Positions 43,705 to 51,210 of a DNA stretch of 64,000 nucleotides are shown piece after piece. Source of the stretch: Trichlorobacter thiogenes (lineage in GTDB: Bacteria > Desulfobacterota > Desulfuromonadia > Geobacterales > Pseudopelobacteraceae); the NCBI RefSeq assembly GCF_900167465.1, contig NZ_FUWR01000014.1, positions 39,097-103,096 on the forward strand, given 5' to 3'. The first letter of the stretch is position 1. The number at the start of each line of letters is the position of its first letter. Both the position numbers and the translations under genes were made by a program. Below the pieces are notes generated by a model. It searched no databases. It was given only the letters and a program-made list of their open reading frames with translations, and was not told where the DNA came from.

Positions 43705-44991
43705 TCAGTGCAGTAACTTATACTGAACAATATAGGCAGCTATTCCGCCAAAATATCCGATCAACGCCAGACCGCTTATCCGCTTGACATACCAGAAAAA
43801 GTTGATTTTCTCCAACCCCATGGCAGCCACACCGGCTGCAGAACCGATGATCAGGATTGAACCACCGGTACCGGCACAGTAGGCCATAAACTCCCACAAA
43901 AAACTGTCAGTTGGATACTGTGCCAGGCTATACATCCCCATGGAAGCAGCCACCAGCGGCACGTTATCAACAATAGAGCTTACCAGACCAATGATGGTGA
44001 CTATCACGTCCTGCCGTCCTACCGTTTGATCAAGCCACTTGGCCAAGGCACCCAGAATGTGGGTGTGCTCCAGAGTCGCCACGGCCAACAGAATACCGAT
44101 AAAGAACACAATCGAACTCAAGTCAATCCGCATCAGGGCACTTACCAGGGTCAGATGCTGCTTTTCATCATCTCCCTTGCTGCGATGAATCAACTCCCCC
44201 ACCAACCAGAGAATGCCCAGACCAAACAGGATCCCCATAAAAGGCGGCAGGTGGGTCACAGTCTTGAAAACCGGCACTGAAATCAGGATACCGATCCCCA
44301 TACAAAACATCAGATTACGCTCAAAGGAGGTGGTCTGTAACAGCCCGTTGTCTTCGGCTTTTACTGGTGAAACAACCTCGCGTCCTTTCAACAGATAACT
44401 GGTCACGATTAACGGTACCAAAAGGTTGATCATGGAGGCGATAAACAGCCCTTTCATGATCGCCAGGGTGGTAATCTGACCGCCGATCCAGAGCATGGTG
44501 GTGGTAACATCGCCAATCGGCGTCCAGGCACCACCGGCATTGGCAGCAATCACGATCATACCGGCAAAGAACAGCCGGTCATCATGGTCATCCAGCAGCT
44601 TCTTCATCAGAGAAATCATGACAATTGTAGTGGTCAGGTTATCCAATACCGAACTTAAGAAAAAGGTAACAAACCCTACCAGCCACATCAGGGAAGACAA
44701 CTTGGTAGTACGAATACGGGAGGTGATTACCTCAAAGCCGCTATGGGCATCTACCACCTCAACAATGGTCATGGCACCCATCAGGAAGAACACAATCTGG
44801 GCAGTGGCAGCCAGGGATTCATTCAACTGATTCCCCACCAGCGTATGATCACCGGTCATCACCGCATAGATAGTCCAGAGCAGGCCAGCCCCCAACAGGG
44901 CTGAGGCTGATTTATTGACCTTTAAGGGGTGTTCAAGGGCAATGGCGGCATAGGCAACAACAAAAACAATGACAAGCATGGAAAGCATCAC
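43705..44991 (-). CDS. nhaD: Na+/H+ antiporter NhaD
   Basis: Inner-membrane antiporter, 428 residues with about twelve hydrophobic segments. NhaD-type stretches include FFLSSVLDNLTTTIVMISLM, the paired ANAGGAWTPIGDVTTTMLW and, in the second half, IVDNVPLVAASMGMY and GTGGSILIIGSAAGVAAMG. It is the last gene of the decarboxylase operon, 19 bases after the beta subunit. It may balance Na+ brought in by TRAP uptake and expelled by the decarboxylase. Confidence 0.93.
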   Translation of the reverse strand: MMLSMLVIVFVVAYAAIALEHPLKVNKSASALLGAGLLWTIYAVMTGDHTLVGNQLNESLAATAQIVFFLMGAMTIVEVVDAHSGFEVITSRIRTTKLSSLMWLVGFVTFFLSSVLDNLTTTIVMISLMKKLLDDHDDRLFFAGMIVIAANAGGAWTPIGDVTTTMLWIGGQITTLAIMKGLFIASMINLLVPLIVTSYLLKGREVVSPVKAEDNGLLQTTSFERNLMFCMGIGILISVPVFKTVTHLPPFMGILFGLGILWLVGELIHRSKGDDEKQHLTLVSALMRIDLSSIVFFIGILLAVATLEHTHILGALAKWLDQTVGRQDVIVTIIGLVSSIVDNVPLVAASMGMYSLAQYPTDSFLWEFMAYCAGTGGSILIIGSAAGVAAMGLEKINFFWYVKRISGLALIGYFGGIAAYIVQYKLLH

Positions 44992-45010
44992 AGAAAACTC
45001 CTGATAGTTA

Positions 45011-46180
45011 TTAATGCCCGGACAGGCGGCTGATCATATAGCCTGCTGCAACAGCAGTGCCAATCACACCGGCCACATTGGGGCCCATGGCATGCATCAA
45101 CAGATAGTTCTGGGGATCATACTCAGCCCCCACATTCTGACTGACCCTGGCTGCCATCGGCACGGCAGATACACCGGCAGAGCCGATCAAGGGGTTAACC
45201 GGGTTGTTGGGGGAGAGCTTGTTCATAATCTTGGCCATAACCACACCACCAACCGTGGAGAGACCAAAGGCCACTACCCCCATGGCAATGATCGCCAGCG
45301 TGGTAGGACGCAAGAAGATCTCGGCCTGCATGGTCATCCCCACCGCCGTACCCAGAAAAATAGTGGTGACATTGATGATCTCGTTCTGGCAAGCCTTGAC
45401 CAGACGATCAACCACCCCTGATTCCCGCAGCACATTGCCCAGCATCAGCATGGCAATCAACGCTGAGGCATCCGGCACCACCATGATGCAGAGCACCATA
45501 ACCACCAGCGGAAACACAATCCGCTCCAGCTTACTGACCTTGCGCAGGCTCTTCATTCTGATCTTGCGTTCTGCATCGGTGGTCAAGGCCCGCATGATCG
45601 GCGGTTGAATCAAAGGCACCAGACTCATGTAGGTGTAGGCGGCCACGGCAATCGGCCCGATCAGGTGCGGCGCCAGCTTGTTTGCCAGAAAAATCGAGGT
45701 GGGGCCGTCAGCCCCCCCAATAATACCGATGGAGGCTGATTCCCCCAATGTGAAGATGCCAAAGGCCACTGCGCAGAACATGGTGGCAAATACCCCCAGC
45801 TGGGCAGCCCCGCCCAGCAGCAGGGTTCGGGGATTGGCGATCAAAGGACCAAAGTCGGTCAAGGCCCCTACCCCCAGAAAGATGATCGGCGGAAACAGTT
45901 CCAGATGAATCCCCTGACTGATAAAGAAGTACAAGCCAGCGGTGGGGTGAAACATACCGTCAATGGTCCAGCCACCGTCATACAGGGCGCGGGTGGGCAG
46001 GTTTGCCATCAGGGCGCCAAAGGCGATCGGCAGCAGCAACAGCGGTTCATACTGTTTTTTAATAGCCAGATAAAACAACAGCCCGCAGATGGCCCACATA
46101 ATCAGCATCGGTCCGGTAATATACTGGAATCCGGTGTCATGGATAAACATCTGCATCACTTCATTCAGGACGTTTGTCAT
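45011..46180 (-). CDS. Na+-translocating decarboxylase beta subunit (MmdB/OadB/GcdB)
   Basis: Membrane subunit that moves Na+ out while decarboxylating the carboxybiotin carrier. The 389 residues contain FPPIIFLGVGALTDFGPLIANP, IGIIGGADGPTSIF and NPLIGSAGVSAVPMAARV, all hallmark regions, with the conserved Asp and Ser residues of the ion path. Length is that of short MmdB/GcdB forms. It follows the biotin carrier gene by six bases. Confidence 0.95.
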   Translation of the reverse strand: MTNVLNEVMQMFIHDTGFQYITGPMLIMWAICGLLFYLAIKKQYEPLLLLPIAFGALMANLPTRALYDGGWTIDGMFHPTAGLYFFISQGIHLELFPPIIFLGVGALTDFGPLIANPRTLLLGGAAQLGVFATMFCAVAFGIFTLGESASIGIIGGADGPTSIFLANKLAPHLIGPIAVAAYTYMSLVPLIQPPIMRALTTDAERKIRMKSLRKVSKLERIVFPLVVMVLCIMVVPDASALIAMLMLGNVLRESGVVDRLVKACQNEIINVTTIFLGTAVGMTMQAEIFLRPTTLAIIAMGVVAFGLSTVGGVVMAKIMNKLSPNNPVNPLIGSAGVSAVPMAARVSQNVGAEYDPQNYLLMHAMGPNVAGVIGTAVAAGYMISRLSGH

Positions 46181-46186
46181 TGCAGG

Positions 46187-46582
46187 TTACCCCTCAATTT
46201 GCAGCAGACTATGCCCTTCATCCACGGCATCCCCTTCTTTGACCAGCACGGTCCGCACCGTACCGCTTACTGGTGAAACAACCGGGGTCTCCATCTTCAT
46301 GGCATCCAGCACAATCACCACCTGATTGACGGACACCTGATCGCCCGGCTTTACCAGGCATTTGAAGACCAGCCCGGCCATGGGACAGATGACCGTGGCG
46401 CAACCTTCAGCCACCGGCACTGCTGCAGGTTGCGGCGTAACAGCCATCGGAGCTAAAGCTGGCTGCACCAACGGAGCTTGAACAGAGGAGCTACGGGCTA
46501 CTGGTGCAGAGCCGGTATCTTCCAACAGTTCCACCGTTACTTCGTAGGTCTTGCCTTCCAGGGTAATCTTAAGTTTTTTCAT
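46187..46582 (-). CDS. Biotin carboxyl carrier subunit of the Na+-pumping decarboxylase
   Basis: A 131-residue biotin acceptor (MmdC-like) that shuttles CO2 between the transferase and the membrane beta subunit. The C-terminal biotinyl domain (about 58-131) has the acceptor Lys96 in LDAMKMETPV and the typical VKEGDAVDEGHSLLQI. It is preceded by an Ala/Pro/Val-rich flexible linker (about 25-57). The N-terminus MKKLKITLEGKTYEVTVE resembles other stand-alone carriers. Operon position supports the assignment. Confidence 0.94.
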   Translation of the reverse strand: MKKLKITLEGKTYEVTVELLEDTGSAPVARSSSVQAPLVQPALAPMAVTPQPAAVPVAEGCATVICPMAGLVFKCLVKPGDQVSVNQVVIVLDAMKMETPVVSPVSGTVRTVLVKEGDAVDEGHSLLQIEG

Positions 46583-46607
46583 GGTGGTATGCTTCCTTTC
46601 AGAAACT

Positions 46608-47180
46608 CTATTTCAGACGATGAGACTGCAGAACACTGCGCCCTTGTGCCGCCCAGTTTAGGTCCTTGGCAGTCAAAGGTTTAAATTTGTCCACCCGGAC
46701 CGGACCACCCAGCATTTCACTGGCTGCGGCTGTCAGCAAAACCACCAGTTGCTGATCAGTCAGGCCAGGATGGATACCGGATTGAGGGACAGCTGGAGTA
46801 ACCAGAGGAGCCGCAACCGGAACAACCGCAGCTGCACCGGCAGGTTCCAGCTTCTTGATCAGGCGACCGATTGCAGAACAGATCAGGCTTAAACCCGCCA
46901 GCACCACAATCACCACAATCAGGCCGGTAAACTGAAATTCAACCAGTCCTCCCAGGGTGTAGGGAACAGCCTGACCATCTTTGGACAGGTAACTTTCACC
47001 ATACTTTACCTGGGAAAGTTTCTTAACAGTTGCTCCCGATGGCGAGCTTGCCTTCTGCTGCTGACGGGCAGCCTCAGCATCCTGCCAGGTCTTGTAAAGC
47101 ACCGTACCATCGGGCAGGACTTTAAAGATTGCCGGATTTTGCGGGGCGGTGGTAGCGGGCTGTTGTGTTGGTGATGACAT
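46608..47180 (-). CDS. Na+-pumping decarboxylase delta/gamma subunit (OadG family)
   Basis: Small membrane subunit that assembles the decarboxylase complex. 190 residues, longer than many OadG proteins. A hydrophilic N-terminus (IFKVLPDGTVLYKTWQDAEAARQ) is followed by one membrane helix (FTGLIVVIVVLAGLSLICSAI, about 84-104), an Ala/Pro/Val linker and a C-terminal helical domain ending WAAQGRSVLQSHRLK, the WxxxGR...S motif of the family. The start at 47180 (MSSPTQQ) has AGGAG upstream; the longer frame runs into a repeat element and is rejected. Confidence 0.87.
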   Translation of the reverse strand: MSSPTQQPATTAPQNPAIFKVLPDGTVLYKTWQDAEAARQQQKASSPSGATVKKLSQVKYGESYLSKDGQAVPYTLGGLVEFQFTGLIVVIVVLAGLSLICSAIGRLIKKLEPAGAAAVVPVAAPLVTPAVPQSGIHPGLTDQQLVVLLTAAASEMLGGPVRVDKFKPLTAKDLNWAAQGRSVLQSHRLK

Positions 47181-47217
47181 AGTTACTCCTGACAAATTAA
47201 CCTGCAAAAAGCAATTC

Positions 47218-47350
47218 ACCACAGAGGACGCAGAGGTTCGCAGGGTAAAAACAAGCATTTATAGAGCTACCCCGTTTAACCAAAAGGGTTAACTCATTTT
47301 ATTGTTAATTTTTTTGATTTTCCTCTGTTTTCCTCTGCGACCTCTGCGGT
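47218..47350. repeat. Inverted-repeat element, CGCAGAGG variant, copy 3
   Basis: A 133-bp element with ends ACCACAGAGGACGCAGAGG (47218-47236) and CCTCTGCGACCTCTGCGGT (47332-47350), inverted repeats matching at 17 of 19 positions. It lies between the carboxyltransferase and OadG-type genes of one operon. The CGCAGAG core relates it to the copies at 7422 and 21504. If transcribed it would form a long hairpin within the operon mRNA. Confidence 0.7.
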
Positions 47351-47392
47351 AAAAACGTTTTAAGGATCATTAGCGTCTTGCTAAAAACTGCG

Positions 47393-48946
47393 TTACAGCG
47401 GTATCAGACCGTGCTTCTTGGCTGGCCTGCTCACCCGCTTGGTCAATGATATCCGTAGCGCCAGTGACACCCGCGCCCGTGTTTCAGACGGTTCAATCAC
47501 ATCGGTCACCATATCCCGTGAAGCAGCCTGATACGGGGTTGCAAAATGTTCCCGATAGGACTGCACAAGTTCAGCTTCTTTGGATTTCTGATCATCCGCC
47601 TCTTCAATCTCTTTTTTGTAGATAATCTTGGTAGCGCTTTCAGCCCCCATGACCGCTATTTCAGCACAGGGCCAGGCAAAGATAAAATCTGCCCCCATAT
47701 CCTTTGAACACATGGCCAGATAGGCACCGCCATAGGCCTTGCGCATGATTACCGTAATCTTGGGCACTGTGGCAGCGGCATAGGCAAACAGCATCTTGGC
47801 GCCGTGGCGGATGATACCGCCCCGTTCCTGAGCCAGGCCGGGCATGAAGCCGGGTACATCCACCAGATTAACCAACGGTACGTTAAAGGCATTGCAGAAA
47901 CGGATAAAGCGGGCAGCCTTGTCAGAGCTGTCAATATCCAGGCAGCCAGCCTTATACGCTGGCTGGTTGGCCACAATCCCCACCACCATGCCGTTGATCC
48001 GGCCAAATCCCACCACAATATTACGGGCAAACTCGCGGTGTACCTCCAGCCACTGGCCAGGGTCCATCAGGCGATCAATCACGGTATAGACATCAAAACC
48101 GGCCCGGGGATCATCAGGCACCAGCTCATTCATCCCTTCATCCCGCTCAAGAACCACTTCTGTTGGAATAGCATGGGGCGGGTCCTGCAGGTTGTTCAGT
48201 GGCAGGAAGCTGATCAACTGCTGGGCGATCTGGATGGCATGACGGTCATCTTCAGCAATAAAATGGATATTGCCACTGACACTGGCATGGGCCTCGGCAG
48301 AGCCGTACTGCTCAATCGGCGCAACCTGACCGGTGGCAGCCTTGATCACCTCTGGCCCGCAGATAAACATGCTGGAATGGGTACGGGTCTGGATCAGAAA
48401 GTCCATCAGGGCCGGACTGTAGGCAGCACCGCCAGCACAGGGACCAGCAATAATGGCGATCTGCGGCACCACCCCGGAGGCAGCCACATTCTGGTAAAAG
48501 ACCTGACCATACCCGGACAGGCTATGGATCGCCTCCTGAATCCTCGCGCCACCTGAATCGTTGATTGCCACCACCGGTATGCCGGTCTCACAGGCAAGGG
48601 TCATGATATCTTTGATCTTCTTGGCATGCATCTGCCCCAGAGCCCCGCCACCCACCGTAAAATCCTGGCTGTAAATTGCAACAGGACGACCATCCACATT
48701 GCCGGTGCCGGTCACCACACCATCCCCAGGCATAAATTTATCTGCAAAGCCGGGCATGTGGCAGGCGTGGTTAACATGCATGCCGTACTCACTAAACGAT
48801 TCCCGATCAAACAGCAGCTCTACCCGCTCACGGGCACCCAAGCGGCCTTCGGTATGGCGTTTTTTCATCTTTTCCTTGCCACCACCTGCCAGTGCCACAA
48901 TGCGCCGCTGCTGAAGCTCTTCTAGTAGCTCTTTCTTTATAGCCAT
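47393..48946 (-). CDS. mmdA: Methylmalonyl-CoA decarboxylase alpha subunit / acyl-CoA carboxyltransferase
   Basis: Carboxyltransferase of 517 residues that transfers CO2 between an acyl-CoA and biotin. The two crotonase-like halves carry VGGGALGQMHAKKIKDIM, SGGARIQEAIHSLSGYGQ (first half) and VDVPGFMPGLAQE, IMRKAYGGAYLAM (second half). Its neighbours (biotin carrier, OadG-type and beta subunits) show that it belongs to a Na+-translocating decarboxylase; sequence style favours methylmalonyl-CoA, but glutaconyl-CoA or a propionyl-CoA carboxylase role is possible. It is the first gene of the operon that ends with nhaD. Confidence 0.92.
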   Translation of the reverse strand: MAIKKELLEELQQRRIVALAGGGKEKMKKRHTEGRLGARERVELLFDRESFSEYGMHVNHACHMPGFADKFMPGDGVVTGTGNVDGRPVAIYSQDFTVGGGALGQMHAKKIKDIMTLACETGIPVVAINDSGGARIQEAIHSLSGYGQVFYQNVAASGVVPQIAIIAGPCAGGAAYSPALMDFLIQTRTHSSMFICGPEVIKAATGQVAPIEQYGSAEAHASVSGNIHFIAEDDRHAIQIAQQLISFLPLNNLQDPPHAIPTEVVLERDEGMNELVPDDPRAGFDVYTVIDRLMDPGQWLEVHREFARNIVVGFGRINGMVVGIVANQPAYKAGCLDIDSSDKAARFIRFCNAFNVPLVNLVDVPGFMPGLAQERGGIIRHGAKMLFAYAAATVPKITVIMRKAYGGAYLAMCSKDMGADFIFAWPCAEIAVMGAESATKIIYKKEIEEADDQKSKEAELVQSYREHFATPYQAASRDMVTDVIEPSETRARVSLALRISLTKRVSRPAKKHGLIPL

Positions 48947-48990
48947 TACAGACTCCTTTGCTTGTAAACAAACGGATGTGCCTGGTCACA

Positions 48991-49018
48991 ACTATAGAAC
49001 AAGAATAATGATTAGCAA
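48991..49018 (-). promoter_or_regulatory. Possible promoter of the mmd-nhaD operon
   Basis: On the minus strand TTGCTA (49018-49013), a 16-base spacer and TATAGT (48996-48991), about 45 bases before mmdA. The match is moderate. The rest of the 234-base divergent gap is AT-rich and holds no recognised gene or RNA; an alternative TATAAT lies near 49040. Confidence 0.35.
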
Positions 49019-49180
49019 GGCAGCTGATTGCAGTTTCATTATATAAAACAGTGCTTTATTTTTTTAGATAGTGAGGATACCCTTAAAAAACAGTCTGCTA
49101 GCGGGAAAGCCGTGCAATGCATGCAATAGCGTAGATTATGTATTCACCTGAACAGACCAGCTTTTGAATGGAGTTGAGCC

Positions 49181-50530
49181 ATGACAACAGGACGCCTGAT
49201 CGTAATCGGTGGTGATGCAGCCGGGATGAGTGCCGCTTCAAAGGTCCGTCGAGAGCAGCCACAACGTGAGATAGTGGTGTTTGAACGCTCGCCCCACACC
49301 TCTTACTCTGCCTGCGGTATGCCCTACTTTATTGCCGGGCTGATCGACAGCGCCGATAAGCTGGTGGCACGTTCGCCTGAAAAATTCCGTGATAAATTCA
49401 ACATTGATGCCTGGGTACAGCATGAGGTGCTTACTATTGATCCATCTACTCAGCGTCTGCTGGTACGAAACCTAATCAATGGCAGCGAGACCCTGGAGGC
49501 TTACGACCAACTGCTGATCGCCACCGGCGCCCAAGCGATTTTCCCACCCTTACCCGGCAATGAAGCTGATGGTATTTTCTCACTATCCACTTTAGCAAGT
49601 GGCATTAAAGTATACGAATTTATGGACAAAGAACTGCCGCGTAGCGCGGTGGTGGTGGGTGGCGGGTATATCGGTCTGGAAATGGCTGAGGCGCTGGTGC
49701 GGCAGGGACTACAGGTAAGCCTGATTGAGAAAGGTGAGCAGGTGATGGGTACCCTGGACCCGGATATGGGGATGCTGGTTTCCGAGGCGCTGCGGGAGAT
49801 TGGCGTGACGCTCTATCTGAATGAATCCCTGACCGACTATGAGACGAGCAACAACAAGGTGACCGGGGTTGTAACCGACCAGCGCACCCTTCCGGCTGAT
49901 CTGGTGATTGTTGGGCTGGGTACCCGCCCCAACACCGGTCTGGCCAAAGAGGCCGGTCTGCTGCTTGGCGAAAAAGGGTCGATCCGGGTCAATCCACGCC
50001 AGCAGAGTTCTGTTCCAAATATCTGGGCTGCCGGAGATTGTGCCGAGAGCTTCCACCTGATCAGCCGTAAGCCGTTTCATGTTGCGTTAGGCACCGTAGC
50101 CAACAAACAAGGCAACGTGGCAGGGATCAACCTGTCTGGCGGCTATGCCACCTTCCCAGGTGTAGTAGGCACAGCGGTCAGCAAGATCTGCAAGTATGAG
50201 GTGGCCCGTACCGGCCTGACTGAACGGGAACTTACAGCACTGGGCCTGCAGTACACCACCGCAACCACCAAGACCAAGACCAGGGCCGGCTACTACCCCG
50301 GCGCTGGCTGGATCATGGTCAAGCTGTTGGCAGAACAGGGAACCGGGCGGCTGTTGGGTGGCCAGATTGTGGGGCTGGAAGGGGCTGCCAAACGGATTGA
50401 TGTGCTGGCAACCGCATTAACTGCAGGCATGACAGTGCAACAGATCGTTGACCTTGACCTGTCCTATGCCCCACCCTTTTCACCGGTCTGGGACCCGGTC
50501 CAGACAGCTGCGCGGCAGCTGGTGGGATAG
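49181..50530 (+). CDS. FAD/NAD(P)H-dependent CoA-disulfide reductase or NADH oxidase-like protein
   Basis: Flavoprotein of 449 residues in the NADH oxidase/CoA-disulfide reductase family. FAD-binding IVIGGDAAGMSAASKVRR at the start, single redox Cys45 in YSACGMPYFIAG (the position that forms a CoA mixed disulfide or a Cys-sulfenic acid), NAD-binding VVVGGGYIGLEMAEAL (about 155-170), second FAD contact IWAAGDCAES and the C-terminal dimerisation domain ending DPVQTAARQL. It probably reduces CoA disulfide, polysulfide or oxygen as a stress defence. It is transcribed alone. Confidence 0.9.
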   Translation: MTTGRLIVIGGDAAGMSAASKVRREQPQREIVVFERSPHTSYSACGMPYFIAGLIDSADKLVARSPEKFRDKFNIDAWVQHEVLTIDPSTQRLLVRNLINGSETLEAYDQLLIATGAQAIFPPLPGNEADGIFSLSTLASGIKVYEFMDKELPRSAVVVGGGYIGLEMAEALVRQGLQVSLIEKGEQVMGTLDPDMGMLVSEALREIGVTLYLNESLTDYETSNNKVTGVVTDQRTLPADLVIVGLGTRPNTGLAKEAGLLLGEKGSIRVNPRQQSSVPNIWAAGDCAESFHLISRKPFHVALGTVANKQGNVAGINLSGGYATFPGVVGTAVSKICKYEVARTGLTERELTALGLQYTTATTKTKTRAGYYPGAGWIMVKLLAEQGTGRLLGGQIVGLEGAAKRIDVLATALTAGMTVQQIVDLDLSYAPPFSPVWDPVQTAARQLVG

Positions 50531-50728
50531 GTTTAATTCTTACAGAAATGTCAGGATTCAGTCAGTTAGCAACTGTTTTCAATCAGACCTTTAACCTCCA
50601 AAAGATGCTTGGTTGACGGGTGCTAAGGACAAGATGCTGTAAGCAAAATTGGTTATAACCAGTCACAGACAGAAACCTTGACAAAAAACGGCTAGCATTT
50701 CAAGCATATCAAAGACCACACAAAGAAA

Positions 50729-50758
50729 AACGGCCTACAGATAAATTCTGTAAGCCGT
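50729..50758. terminator. Hairpin terminator beside tRNA-Pro
   Basis: ACGGCCTACAG (50730-50740) pairs with CTGTAAGCCGT (50748-50758) apart from one mismatch, with an ATAAATT loop. An A-run lies on the left and a T-run on the right, so it can act in both directions: it ends the minus-strand tRNA-Pro transcript, and possibly read-through from the flavoprotein gene. The rest of 50531-50728 shows no gene. Confidence 0.8.
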
Positions 50759-50767
50759 TGTTTTTAT

Positions 50768-50844
50768 TGGTCGGAGCGAAACGATTCGAACGTTCGACCC
50801 CCTGCTCCCAAGGCAGGTGCGCTACCAGGCTGCGCTACGCTCCG
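50768..50844 (-). tRNA. tRNA-Pro (anticodon TGG)
   Basis: A 77-nt tRNA with encoded CCA. On the minus strand the acceptor 5' arm CGGAGCG pairs with CGCTCCG before ACCA. The anticodon stem CCTGC/GCAGG encloses loop CTTGGGA, giving anticodon TGG for proline. The T arm contains GTTCGAATC. All four stems can be formed. Confidence 0.96.
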
Positions 50845-50853
50845 AAAAGAAAA

Positions 50854-50859
50854 ATTATA
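50854..50859 (-). promoter_or_regulatory. -10 box of the tRNA-Pro promoter
   Basis: TATAAT on the minus strand about ten bases before the tRNA 5' end, giving a start point almost at the mature end. A matching -35 is poor (CTATTG at 17 bases), so the assignment rests mainly on the -10 and its position. Confidence 0.5.
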
Positions 50860-50895
50860 TAGCACAGAGACTAAATCAATAGCAAGAAAAAAGTA

Positions 50896-51204
50896 TTATT
50901 TTTCTTCAATTCGCCCCGCCCAGACCGGATCACCGGAAAACTGATGACGCAGATGTTCTTCTGGAATCTGGCGGTAAAACTCTTCTGAAGAAAATGAAAA
51001 GCGGTAGGACTGGATATAATCCATAATAATTCCGGCTGCTTCATTCAATTTGCGGATACGTTCCGGGTCAACATCGGCGTGTAAATCAGGATGAGCTTTC
51101 CTGATCAAGGTGCGATGGCGCTGCTTGATCCGCTTGATACTCAGCAGATCATTTTCATGAAAGCCGAACAGGTACAACGCCTCTTTGAGCTCTGCAAAGG
51201 TCAT
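50896..51204 (-). CDS. Small J-domain protein
   Basis: A 102-residue protein whose first half resembles a J domain: helix II with basic residues (IKQRHRTLIRKA) and the invariant HPD at 38-40, followed by a helix III-like RIRKLNEAAGIIMDYI. J domains stimulate DnaK-type ATPases. The C-terminal 35 residues (SYRFSFSSEEFYRQIPEEHLRHQF) are not a known DnaJ module. It begins six bases after the dxs stop on the same strand, so it is probably co-transcribed with dxs. Confidence 0.82.
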   Translation of the reverse strand: MTFAELKEALYLFGFHENDLLSIKRIKQRHRTLIRKAHPDLHADVDPERIRKLNEAAGIIMDYIQSYRFSFSSEEFYRQIPEEHLRHQFSGDPVWAGRIEEK

Positions 51205-51210
51205 TACAGG

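Noticed and set aside
47181..47258. Longer start for the OadG-type subunit
   Set aside because: The extension is encoded partly by the inverted-repeat element, and a good ribosome site lies before 47180.
50688..50728. TTGACA near 50690 as promoter of a small RNA ending at the 50758 hairpin
   Set aside because: No acceptable -10 at 16-19 bases and no conserved structure; the hairpin is better explained as the tRNA terminator.
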